Assembly (NCBI GenBank): GCA_900556465.1
Contig: USPK01000046.1
Span: 1 to 12,826, forward strand
Direction of reading: 5' to 3'
DNA length: 12,826 nt
DNA from: an uncultured Prevotella sp.
Lineage (GTDB): Bacteria > Bacteroidota > Bacteroidia > Bacteroidales > Bacteroidaceae
A program made the position numbers and the translations under genes. This document shows, piece after piece, positions 6,891 to 12,826 of the stretch (positions are counted from its first letter, which is position 1; every line of letters begins with the position of its first letter). The notes beneath the pieces are model-generated. The model had not been told where the DNA came from, searched no databases, and saw nothing but the letters and a program-made list of their open reading frames with translations.

Positions 6891-7075
6891 CGGACCTTAA
6901 CCGCGGGAAAACGGGCCGGCGGACGGCCCCGAAGCCGAGGGGACGGCCGGGCGGCGGGCCGCGGACAGCCGGACGCGGCGCCGCGGTCGGCCCGTGCGGC
7001 GACAGTCGGCCGGCCGTATCGTCCGTTCCGGGCCGGCCGCGCTCCTGGACTTTTGCAAACTTTCACGCCTGCCGC

Positions 7076-7106
7076 TTGGCCGGTCCGCCATAAAGGCATA
7101 AATTGC
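7076..7106 (+). promoter_or_regulatory. Possible promoter of the 894-residue protein gene
   Basis: TTG at 7076-7078 is followed after 20 bases by TAAATTGC (7099-7106), an imperfect match to TAnnTTTG at the right spacing for a Bacteroidota promoter. It would give a leader of roughly 70 bases. A second imperfect -7-like sequence, GACTTTTG, lies near 7048-7055. Neither is strong. Confidence 0.3.
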
Positions 7107-7180
7107 ATTCGTTTTGGCGACAGGACGGCGGACCAAGGCCCGCTGCCCTGCCGCCGTCGACCCTTCATCATACCATCCGA

Positions 7181-9865
7181 ATGAAAAAGCTATCTGCCCT
7201 ACTCTTCTGGCTGCTGGCCCTGAGCGTCTCGGCCCAGCCGTCGCAGACCGAGGCCCTGTTTGCCCGCTTCAAGCAGGCCGCCCGCTTCGACTACGACTAT
7301 CCGCGCGAAAAAGTTTACCTGCACCTGGACAACAACGCCTACGTGGAAGGCGAGACCATGTGGTTCAAGGCCTACGTGGTGCGCACCTCGACCCTCCGCC
7401 CCGCCGGGCTGAGCCGCGTGCTCTACGTGGACCTGCTCAACGCCTGGGGCCAGCTGGCGGACCGCCGCCTGTTGCGCATCGACAGTCTGGGACAGGCGCA
7501 CGGGGAGTTTGAACTCGAGCTGCCCGTCCGTTCGGGCTACTACGAGGTGCGGGCCTACACGCGCGAGATGCTCAACTGGGGCACCGAGGCCTGCTTCTCG
7601 CGCGTCGTACCCATCTTCAAGCGGCCGCAGCGCAACGCGAAGAAGCTGCGCCCCGACGACATCGGGCCCGGCCTGCTCGCGGTCGAGACGCCGGACAGCA
7701 GCGTCGTCCTGCCGGAATGGGCCCGCCGCCCGGCCCTGACGGAGCCGAAGGGCGGCTATGCCCTGACGTTCTACCCGGAAGGCGGCCACCGCGTGGCCGG
7801 ACTGACGCAGCGCATCGCTTTCCGCCTGACCGACGCGCAGGGCAATCCGCTGCGCGACACGCTCCGCCTCTGCACCGCCGACGGCACGGAGGCCATGCTC
7901 CTGACCAGCGGGCACGAAGGCATGGGCCGCTTTGTCGTGCCGGCCGACTTCGGGGCCGGATTTGTCGCCGTGGGCAGCGGGCGCCACGAGCAACGCTTCG
8001 ACCTGCCCGCGTCCGTAGCCGAGGAGGCCTTCGTCCTGATGACGAACCCGGCGGAAGGGGGCGTCGAGGTGGTGCTGGCGGGCCGCGACGCCGCCCACGG
8101 AGGCCACGCTGCCGGACTGCTGGGTCTGGCCGTCTTCTGCCGCGAGCAGGCCTGCTACTTCGACACGCTGACGCTCGGGGACGAACCGGTGGCGCTCTTC
8201 GTCCCGGACGAGGCGCTCCACGGCGGCGTGAACCGCTTTGAACTCTTCGACGCGACGGGCCGCAGCCTGTGCCGCCGCCTGGTCTGGCACGACGCGCCGG
8301 ACCGCCGCCTGCAACTGTCGGTCCGCCAGAGCCAGGCGGACTACGGGGCCTTTGCACCCGTGGCGCTCGAACTGGAGCTGAAGGACGAGAACGGCCGGCC
8401 GGTGCAGACGAACTTCTCCCTGGCCGTACACGACAACGGCGGGAAGCTGACGGCAACGCCCGCGGAAAACGCGGCCACGGACCTGCTGCTCTCCTCCGAG
8501 CTGAAGGGCTACGTCCACGACCCGGACTACTACTTCGCCGACGACAACGCGCAACGGCGCGCCGACCTCGACCTGCTGCTCATGGTGCAGGGCTGGACGG
8601 CCAACTCCTTCGAGACGATGTGCGGGCGCGACACGTTCCGCCTCCTGCAGCCCATCGAAGAGAACCTGACGCTGAACGGCTACGTCTACGAGGACAACAA
8701 CCGGCGGGTGCCGCGGCCCAACCTGGACCTTAGCCTGAAAATGTACACCCGTGACGGCGGGGCCCTCGACGCCCAGACCCGTACGGACGCGGACGGGCGC
8801 TTTGCCTTCGTCTCGGCGGTCGACTTCACGGGCGACTGGATTGCCCAGTTCTACACGACGGACAACGAGGGCGACAAGCAGTGGAGCCGCATCGCCCTGG
8901 ACCGCTGGTTCGAGCCGTCGCTACGGGCCTTCGACCCGCGCGAGACGCGCTTCGCCCTGCCCGCCGCCGCGGACGCAGCTTCCGGCGTGGACGTCACGGC
9001 GCCCGACACCTTCGCCTGGCAGGACACCATCCCGCGCTACGTGGCCAGCGAGCTGCACGAAGCCGTCGTGACGCACAAGAACAAGTACCGCGGCTTCACG
9101 GGCAACCGCTACACCTGGAACGGAGGCGAAGAGGCGGGCATGCGGCAGTGCGACATCTTCTACGACATCAGCCGCGAGGTGGAGCGCTGCAAGGACAGCG
9201 GGCGCGACCCGGGCTACATCATGGACTTCCTGGTCTACCTGGACGAGAGTGCCAGCGTGGACCGCAACTTCGATCCGAGCATGGACATCCCCGACCGCAG
9301 CATCAACGTCGGCGTGGACTACGGCCCCACGCGCCAGGAACAGACGGCGGCCGAAATGGAACTGGACGGGACGGAACGCAACGAGTCCGACCGGCTGCTC
9401 TACCACAACCGGCCGGCCACAATCTATATCAACAACGAAGCGCCGAAGCTCGACGTCAGTACGCTGCTGGCGGAAGAGGTGAAGTCCGTCGCCGTGGTGC
9501 GCCGCGGCGCCAGGAGCAATCACATCACGGGCAGCGGGGGCGGCAGCAGCGACGCGGCCTCGTGGGTCATATATATATATGAGGACCCGGACTATTACCG
9601 CTACCGGGGAAAGAAAGGCGTGGAGCGCCGCCATGTAGAGGGCTACAGCCGGCCGCGGGAATTCTACAGCCCCAGCTACCGCGGCCTGGACACACCGGAA
9701 AAGAGCGACGTGCGCCGCACCCTGTTCTGGGAACCCAACCTGAAGACGGACGCGGAAGGACGGGCGTCGGCCGTCTTCTTCACGAACGCCCGCGAACAGC
9801 TGGGCATCGGCGTGTCGGCCCACGGCATCACGCAGGACGGCCGCTTCGTCGACTACGAGCGCTGA
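7181..9865 (+). CDS. Exported macroglobulin-like protein with diverged TonB plug-like domain
   Basis: An 894-residue protein with signal peptide MKKLSALLFWLLALSVSAQ, which fixes the start at 7181. Residues about 42-146 resemble an MG2 (alpha-2-macroglobulin) domain: REKVYLHLDNNAYVEGETMW at 42-61, then FKAYV. Further macroglobulin-like beta segments follow (FYPEGGHRVAG, 197-207; VALELELKDENGRPVQTNFS, 394-413), then LLLSSELKGYVHDP (435-448) and LLLMVQGW, and a carboxypeptidase-regulatory-like segment (about 497-580). Residues about 745-776 (ATIYINNEA, EEVKSVAVVRRG) match the conserved part of TonB receptor plug domains. The end (LFWEPNLKTDAEGRASAVFF, 848-867) is another macroglobulin-like strand set. 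No outer-membrane beta-barrel and no thioester domain are present. The family is widespread in Bacteroidota, usually annotated as plug-domain or hypothetical protein, with no settled function. Location is likely periplasm or outer membrane. It stands alone and converges on the S41 protease gene. Confidence 0.85.
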   Translation: MKKLSALLFWLLALSVSAQPSQTEALFARFKQAARFDYDYPREKVYLHLDNNAYVEGETMWFKAYVVRTSTLRPAGLSRVLYVDLLNAWGQLADRRLLRIDSLGQAHGEFELELPVRSGYYEVRAYTREMLNWGTEACFSRVVPIFKRPQRNAKKLRPDDIGPGLLAVETPDSSVVLPEWARRPALTEPKGGYALTFYPEGGHRVAGLTQRIAFRLTDAQGNPLRDTLRLCTADGTEAMLLTSGHEGMGRFVVPADFGAGFVAVGSGRHEQRFDLPASVAEEAFVLMTNPAEGGVEVVLAGRDAAHGGHAAGLLGLAVFCREQACYFDTLTLGDEPVALFVPDEALHGGVNRFELFDATGRSLCRRLVWHDAPDRRLQLSVRQSQADYGAFAPVALELELKDENGRPVQTNFSLAVHDNGGKLTATPAENAATDLLLSSELKGYVHDPDYYFADDNAQRRADLDLLLMVQGWTANSFETMCGRDTFRLLQPIEENLTLNGYVYEDNNRRVPRPNLDLSLKMYTRDGGALDAQTRTDADGRFAFVSAVDFTGDWIAQFYTTDNEGDKQWSRIALDRWFEPSLRAFDPRETRFALPAAADAASGVDVTAPDTFAWQDTIPRYVASELHEAVVTHKNKYRGFTGNRYTWNGGEEAGMRQCDIFYDISREVERCKDSGRDPGYIMDFLVYLDESASVDRNFDPSMDIPDRSINVGVDYGPTRQEQTAAEMELDGTERNESDRLLYHNRPATIYINNEAPKLDVSTLLAEEVKSVAVVRRGARSNHITGSGGGSSDAASWVIYIYEDPDYYRYRGKKGVERRHVEGYSRPREFYSPSYRGLDTPEKSDVRRTLFWEPNLKTDAEGRASAVFFTNAREQLGIGVSAHGITQDGRFVDYER

Positions 9866-9887
9866 CCCCACAGCCAGCACCTGACAA

Positions 9888-9927
9888 CGAGGGCCCGCTC
9901 CGGAATGGCATCCGGGGCGGGCCCTCG
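9888..9927. terminator. Shared hairpin between convergent genes, probable bidirectional terminator
   Basis: CGAGGGCCCGCTCCGGA (9888-9904) pairs with TCCGGGGCGGGCCCTCG (9911-9927): 17 pairs, one of them G-U, around the six-base loop ATGGCA. It sits in the 84-bp gap between the stops of the 894-residue protein gene and the S41 protease gene, so it can serve both. Neither side has a strong U-run (GCAGTTTGTC on the plus side, TTGTCAG on the minus side), so termination may be weak or may rely on 3'-end protection. Confidence 0.7.
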
Positions 9928-9949
9928 CAGTTTGTCCGACGGGCGGTCC

Positions 9950-11614
9950 TTACTCGGCGACGGGCGGAGCCAGCAGGGCGCGGCGGCGGGCATCGTCGCG
10001 CACCAGGCGCAAGGCCTCCTCCAGGTCCTTGTCGTCCCGCAGGTCGTAGGCGGCCTGACCAGCCTGATAGTAATAGTCCGCAACGATGGTGCGCTCGACC
10101 AACTGGCGGACTTCCTTCTCCCAACGCTGGAAGTCGAAATCCTCGTTGTGCGTGAGCTTGGCCTCGAGCGCGTCAAACTCGGCCTTGGCCTCCTCGGCAT
10201 ATCCCTCGCGGTCGGCCACGCGGCGCAAGAGGTCGAGCACACTGCGGCTCTGACGGTCGTAAGTAAAATTATGGTCCTTGAGATACTGCCGGAACTCGGC
10301 GTAGTCGGCATCGGTGATGCGGAAACTGTCGGGGGCGGCGATGCGGTCGTGCGTATTGCGGTACCGCACGGTGTAGTCGAAGAGTTGGTCGGAAAGGGCC
10401 AGGTACGTGATGAGCGTAGGCAGGCTGTCGAGCTCTATCTCCACGTCGGGCGTGATGCCGCCGCCGTCGTGCACGACACGGCCGGCCGCCGTCCGGAACG
10501 CCTTCGAGAGGCTGTCGGGCAAGTGCTGCGGCACGCCGTCCTTGAACGTGTAGGCCTGGACGCAGCGCCCGCTGGGGATGTAATACTTGCTCGTGGTGAG
10601 CTTCAGGATGTTGTCGTAAGGCAGCTGGCGCGTCTCCTGCACCAGTCCCTTGCCGTACGTGCGGCGCCCGACGATGACGGCGCGGTCGTAGTCCTGAAGG
10701 GCACCGGCCGTAATCTCGGCGGCCGATGCCGTACCGAAGTCGACCAGCACGACTAAGGGAATCTCCACGTCGAGCGGCTCGCTCTGGGTTTTGTACGTGG
10801 CGTTGCGCTCCGCCACCTTGCCGCGGGTGCTGAGCACTTCTTTCCCGCGGGGGATGAACAGATTCACGACGTCGACGGCCTGATCCATGAGGCCGCCGGG
10901 ATTGCCGCGAAGGTCGAGCACCAGGCGCTTGGCCCCCTGCTGCTTGAGCTCTACGATGGCGCGGCGGACGTCGCGCGCGGTGTTCTCCGTGTAGCTGTCG
11001 AGACGCACGTAGCCGATGCTGTCGGACAGGACCTTGCTGAGGACGACGCTGGGCAGCGTGATGGCCCGGCGGGTGAGCTTGAACGTCATGGGACGCTCGT
11101 GCCCGGGGCGCTGTACGCGGACTTCAAACTGCGTACCGGGCTGGCCGCGGAGTGCCTCGCTCACGCTGGTGGAAAAGTCGCCCGGGTCGTCGGCCGTACA
11201 GGTGCCCGTGTCCTTCCCGTCGATGGAGAGAATGACATCGCCGCGGCGAAGGCCAGCCTCGGCCGCGGGCATCCCCTCGTAGGGCTGGTTGATGATGCAA
11301 CGGCTCAGGTCCTTGCGATAAGAGATGATGGCGCCAATGCCGGCGTACTTGCCGGTGGTGAGCTGGCGGAGCTCGCCCGTCTCATTCTCGGGGTAGTAAA
11401 CGGTATAGGGATCGAGCTGGTCGAGCATATAGAGCACGGCGTTCTCGATATTCTTTTTCGCATCGAGCGTATCAACGTAATAAAGGTCGAGCATCTTGTA
11501 GATGCTGTTAAAGATGTCGAGCTGCTTGGCCGTTTCAAAGTTGTGGCGGCTCTGCTGCGCCACGGCGGACAGACAGAGCAAGGCGGCACACAACGTGAGT
11601 AGGATTTTTTTCAT
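9950..11614 (-). CDS. S41-family C-terminal processing protease (CtpA/Prc type), exported
   Basis: A 554-residue serine protease of family S41, acting in the periplasm or at the envelope on protein C-termini. The start at MKKILLTLCAALLCLSAVAQ supplies a signal peptide with cleavage near residue 20; the open frame extends further upstream but only with low-quality sequence, so I reject longer starts. Domains: N-terminal helical segment (about 25-85) with LYYVDTLD and LDQLDPYTVYYP, PDZ domain (about 85-175, with AAEAGLRRGDVILSIDGKD at 117-135), then the protease core (about 190-395) with LRGNPGG (235-241). The catalytic Ser297 is in GTASAAE and Lys322 in TYGKGLVQ, the Ser-Lys dyad of this family. 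A helical C-terminal extension (about 400-554) is typical of Bacteroidota members. It lies 94 bases downstream of the kinase gene, probably co-transcribed. Its substrate is unknown. Confidence 0.93.
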   Translation of the reverse strand: MKKILLTLCAALLCLSAVAQQSRHNFETAKQLDIFNSIYKMLDLYYVDTLDAKKNIENAVLYMLDQLDPYTVYYPENETGELRQLTTGKYAGIGAIISYRKDLSRCIINQPYEGMPAAEAGLRRGDVILSIDGKDTGTCTADDPGDFSTSVSEALRGQPGTQFEVRVQRPGHERPMTFKLTRRAITLPSVVLSKVLSDSIGYVRLDSYTENTARDVRRAIVELKQQGAKRLVLDLRGNPGGLMDQAVDVVNLFIPRGKEVLSTRGKVAERNATYKTQSEPLDVEIPLVVLVDFGTASAAEITAGALQDYDRAVIVGRRTYGKGLVQETRQLPYDNILKLTTSKYYIPSGRCVQAYTFKDGVPQHLPDSLSKAFRTAAGRVVHDGGGITPDVEIELDSLPTLITYLALSDQLFDYTVRYRNTHDRIAAPDSFRITDADYAEFRQYLKDHNFTYDRQSRSVLDLLRRVADREGYAEEAKAEFDALEAKLTHNEDFDFQRWEKEVRQLVERTIVADYYYQAGQAAYDLRDDKDLEEALRLVRDDARRRALLAPPVAE

Positions 11615-11641
11615 CGTAAAGGAAATGGTGATTTTGTAAAT

Positions 11642-11668
11642 CCGCGGCCGGTCGGCGACAGACCGCGG
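11642..11668 (-). promoter_or_regulatory. Hairpin in the leader between the kinase and S41 protease genes
   Basis: On the minus strand CCGCGGTC (11661-11668) can pair with GGCCGCGG (11642-11649) over 8 positions with one G-U, around an 11-base loop. It ends 27 bases before the protease start. No U-run follows, so it is not a standard terminator; it may mark an attenuation or processing point between the two genes, or simply reflect high GC. Confidence 0.3.
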
Positions 11669-11708
11669 GATGGGTTGCATTCGGTTCGGGGGCGACGGAA
11701 ACGGCGAT

Positions 11709-12677
11709 TCAGCCCACGCGGCGACGCACGTCGGCCCAGGTCTCGGCCGAAAGCGACGTCCCGACCGTCTGGATGACCGCACCGGCCAGTACGGAACCGG
11801 CCCGCAAGCTGTGGGCCAGCCCCTTGCCCTGGGCCAGCGAGTAGAGGAAGCCGGCGGCGAAGAAATCGCCCGCTCCGGTGGTGTCAACCACCTGGGGCAC
11901 GTGTTCGGCCGGCGCTTCGGCGCGCTCCCCGCCGCGGCAGGCCAGGGCGCCCTGCGGACCTCTCTTCACCACGGCTATGGGACAAATCGCGGCAAAGGCT
12001 TCGACGGCCTCCTCGGGGCCCTTCCCGGTAAAGGCGCGGGCTTCCTCTTCGTTGGCAAACACGATGTCGGTCTGCGACAGGAGGTCGTTGAAGAAGGGGC
12101 GGTCGGACTCGACGATGTTGTAGCTGGCCAGGTCGAGGCAGACCTTGAGGCCGGTGTCGCGGGCCGTGCGCACGATGCGGCTGATGAGTTCGTGGTTCTG
12201 GACGAGGTAGCCCTCCAGATAGAGGCAGTCGCTGCCGAAGAACCAGGAAGGAACGACGTCGTCGGCGCTGAGGCGGGCGGCGGCTCCCAGATAGGTGGCA
12301 AACGTGCGCTGACCGCCGGGCGTGATGAAGGTGGAGGCGACACCGGTGGGCAGCGTATCGTAGAGCAGCTGGGTCTGCACGCCCAGCTGGGCAAAACTGC
12401 TGGCGAAGAAGTGGCCATTGGCATCGTCGGAGATTTTCCCTACCAGACTGACGGGCGCCCCAAGGTGGGCGAGCGCCAACATCGTGTTGCAGGCCGATCC
12501 GCCGGTGGCCAGGCGGGAGGGAACGTTGGCCATACGCTGGGAAATAAGGCGGAAGCGCTCGGTGTCAATGAGTTGCATCGAGCCCTTAGGCAGATTCAGT
12601 TCCTCGAGTATGGTGTCGTCTGGCACCTGAAACAAAGCGTCGACCAACGCATTCCCAATTCCTATAAAATGCTTCAT
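11709..12677 (-). CDS. PfkB-family sugar/nucleoside kinase (adenosine kinase-like)
   Basis: A 322-residue ribokinase-fold kinase that transfers phosphate from ATP to a sugar or nucleoside hydroxyl in the cytoplasm. The N-terminus FIGIGNALVDALFQV (4-18) and the substrate-side block GGSACNTMLALAHLG (59-73) match PfkB signature 1. DTTGAGDFFAAGFL (265-278) is PfkB signature 2, with the catalytic base Asp271 and the GAGD anion hole. FANEEEARAFTG (207-218) is the conserved motif near the ATP site, and VVKRGPQGAL (236-245) the following strand. Bacteroidota homologues of this type are usually annotated adenosine kinase or carbohydrate kinase; the sequence alone does not separate adenosine from ribose or fructose derivatives. 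It starts at ATG 12675-12677, preceded by an A-rich leader without a Shine-Dalgarno sequence, and leads the pair with the S41 protease. Confidence 0.92.
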   Translation of the reverse strand: MKHFIGIGNALVDALFQVPDDTILEELNLPKGSMQLIDTERFRLISQRMANVPSRLATGGSACNTMLALAHLGAPVSLVGKISDDANGHFFASSFAQLGVQTQLLYDTLPTGVASTFITPGGQRTFATYLGAAARLSADDVVPSWFFGSDCLYLEGYLVQNHELISRIVRTARDTGLKVCLDLASYNIVESDRPFFNDLLSQTDIVFANEEEARAFTGKGPEEAVEAFAAICPIAVVKRGPQGALACRGGERAEAPAEHVPQVVDTTGAGDFFAAGFLYSLAQGKGLAHSLRAGSVLAGAVIQTVGTSLSAETWADVRRRVG

Positions 12678-12702
12678 ACAATTTTTTTTGCGATTTTTCC
12701 TG

Positions 12703-12710
12703 CAAAGATA
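12703..12710 (-). promoter_or_regulatory. Bacteroidota -7 box of the PfkB kinase
   Basis: Minus-strand TATCTTTG matches TAnnTTTG exactly and lies 25 bases upstream of the kinase ATG. It and the 12 bases after it are nearly identical to the promoter of the T9SS-cargo gene (4181-4199). No well-placed -33 element is seen. It directly abuts the -33 element of the oppositely oriented tRNA promoter. Confidence 0.6.
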
Positions 12711-12741
12711 TTGCTAATTTCAAAATTATCCATTACTTTTG
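12711..12741 (+). promoter_or_regulatory. Bacteroidota promoter of tRNA-Asn
   Basis: TTG at 12711-12713, a 20-base spacer and TACTTTTG at 12734-12741 match the -33 TTTG / -7 TAnnTTTG pattern at normal spacing. Transcription would begin near 12748, giving a 5' leader of about 40 bases ahead of the tRNA. This is the best complete promoter in the window. Confidence 0.65.
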
Positions 12742-12762
12742 CACCGCAATTCGGCAGCACGG

Positions 12763-12776
12763 GTGAAAGTTTTCAC
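12763..12776. repeat. Short inverted repeat in the tRNA-Asn leader
   Basis: GTGAAA and TTTCAC flank a GT, eight bases before the tRNA. In RNA it would fold as a 5-bp stem with a four-base loop in the 5' leader removed by RNase P. Confidence 0.3.
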
Positions 12777-12784
12777 AGAGAACT

Positions 12785-12826
12785 GCTTCAGTAGCTCAGT
12801 TGGTTAGAGCACCTGACTGTTAATCA
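12785..12826 (+). tRNA. tRNA-Asn (anticodon GTT), 5' part, cut by the window end
   Basis: The 5' acceptor strand GCTTCAG (12785-12791) is followed by T8-A9, the D arm GCTC-AGTTGGTTA-GAGC, A26, and the anticodon stem CCTGA with loop CTGTTAA. The anticodon GTT decodes AAC and AAU (Asn). The right side of the anticodon stem begins (TCA) and the window then ends, so the variable region, T arm and 3' acceptor strand are not visible. Whether further tRNA genes follow cannot be seen. Confidence 0.92.

Larger units (their letters stand above)
6590..7180. other. Long non-coding divergent spacer between pnp and the 894-residue protein gene
   Basis: This 591-bp gap holds the pnp leader and promoter at its left end. 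After about 6690 it becomes strikingly GC-rich, dominated by GCCGG, CGGCC and GCGCC runs. Open frames through it are low-complexity Arg/Gly/Pro/Ala translations without any recognisable protein family, so I do not call genes. The non-random elements I see are a 14-base direct repeat (6744-6757, 6813-6826), a 12-base direct repeat (6841-6852, 6862-6873), a nested inverted-repeat structure (6822-6890) and a small hairpin (6913-6929). Confidence 0.6.

Noticed and set aside
6686..7171. A 161-codon minus-strand open frame and several shorter frames in the pnp/plug-protein spacer
   Set aside because: The translations are Arg/Gly/Pro-rich repeats of GC-rich codons with no domain or conserved start context; several frames are open at once, as expected from composition.
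7103..7180. Longer start for the 894-residue protein, 26 codons upstream
   Set aside because: It would place a charged, proline-rich stretch before a clean Sec signal peptide (MKKLSALLFWLLALSVSAQ), which must be near the N-terminus.
8138..8149. CREQ sequence (residues 320-323) in the 894-residue protein, resembling the CxEQ thioester of alpha-2-macroglobulins
   Set aside because: It lies within a predicted beta-strand region rather than a thioester domain, lacks the usual Gly-rich context, and the protein has no thioester or receptor-binding domain. I judge it coincidental.
11615..11887. Longer start for the S41 protease, extending 91 codons upstream into the kinase gene
   Set aside because: The extension overlaps the kinase coding region in another frame and lies before an obvious signal peptide.
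1..12826. Search for CRISPR arrays, insertion sequences, transposase or integrase genes, toxin-antitoxin pairs and defence genes
   Set aside because: No regularly spaced repeats, no transposase or nuclease signatures, and no small paired genes are visible. The tRNA-Asn could be an integration site, but its 3' half is outside the window.

Overview
The window looks like chromosomal DNA of a GC-rich member of the Bacteroidota, most likely Bacteroidales. Three things support this. One gene encodes a short secreted protein ending in a type IX secretion (T9SS type B / CHU_C) sorting domain. Several genes are preceded by the Bacteroidota-type -7 box (TAnnTTTG) rather than a sigma70 -10 element. The 894-residue surface-type protein belongs to a Bacteroidota family that combines macroglobulin-like and TonB-plug-like domains. 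Genus cannot be fixed from sequence alone; the high GC narrows it, but I cannot name a species.

Layout from left to right. (1) Positions 1-4175 hold a minus-strand gene cluster, read right to left: a T9SS-sorted PKD-like protein, uvrA (nucleotide excision repair), a YbaK/EbsC-type aminoacyl-tRNA deacylase whose start overlaps the uvrA stop by four bases, and the first 35 codons of a POT-family peptide transporter. (2) pnp (PNPase), also minus strand, occupies 4355-6589, has a clear intrinsic terminator behind it and a -7 box in front. (3) A 591-bp non-coding stretch (6590-7180), extremely GC-rich in its right part, contains an unexplained nested inverted-repeat structure. (4) A plus-strand gene (7181-9865) encodes the 894-residue exported protein. 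It ends at a strong hairpin shared with the convergent gene. (5) On the minus strand, a PfkB-family sugar/nucleoside kinase (11709-12677) is followed by an S41/CtpA-type protease (9950-11614). (6) The window ends inside a plus-strand tRNA-Asn gene whose promoter abuts the kinase promoter.

Most of the window is ordinary housekeeping DNA: DNA repair, RNA turnover, translation quality control, purine/sugar kinase, envelope proteolysis. I do not see a convincing new defence or mobile system. The points most worth a second look are the nested, mutually exclusive hairpins at 6822-6890, the diverged plug-like 894-residue protein, a near-identical promoter/leader module in front of two unrelated genes, an operator-like dyad in one of those promoters, and the back-to-back promoters of the kinase and tRNA-Asn.
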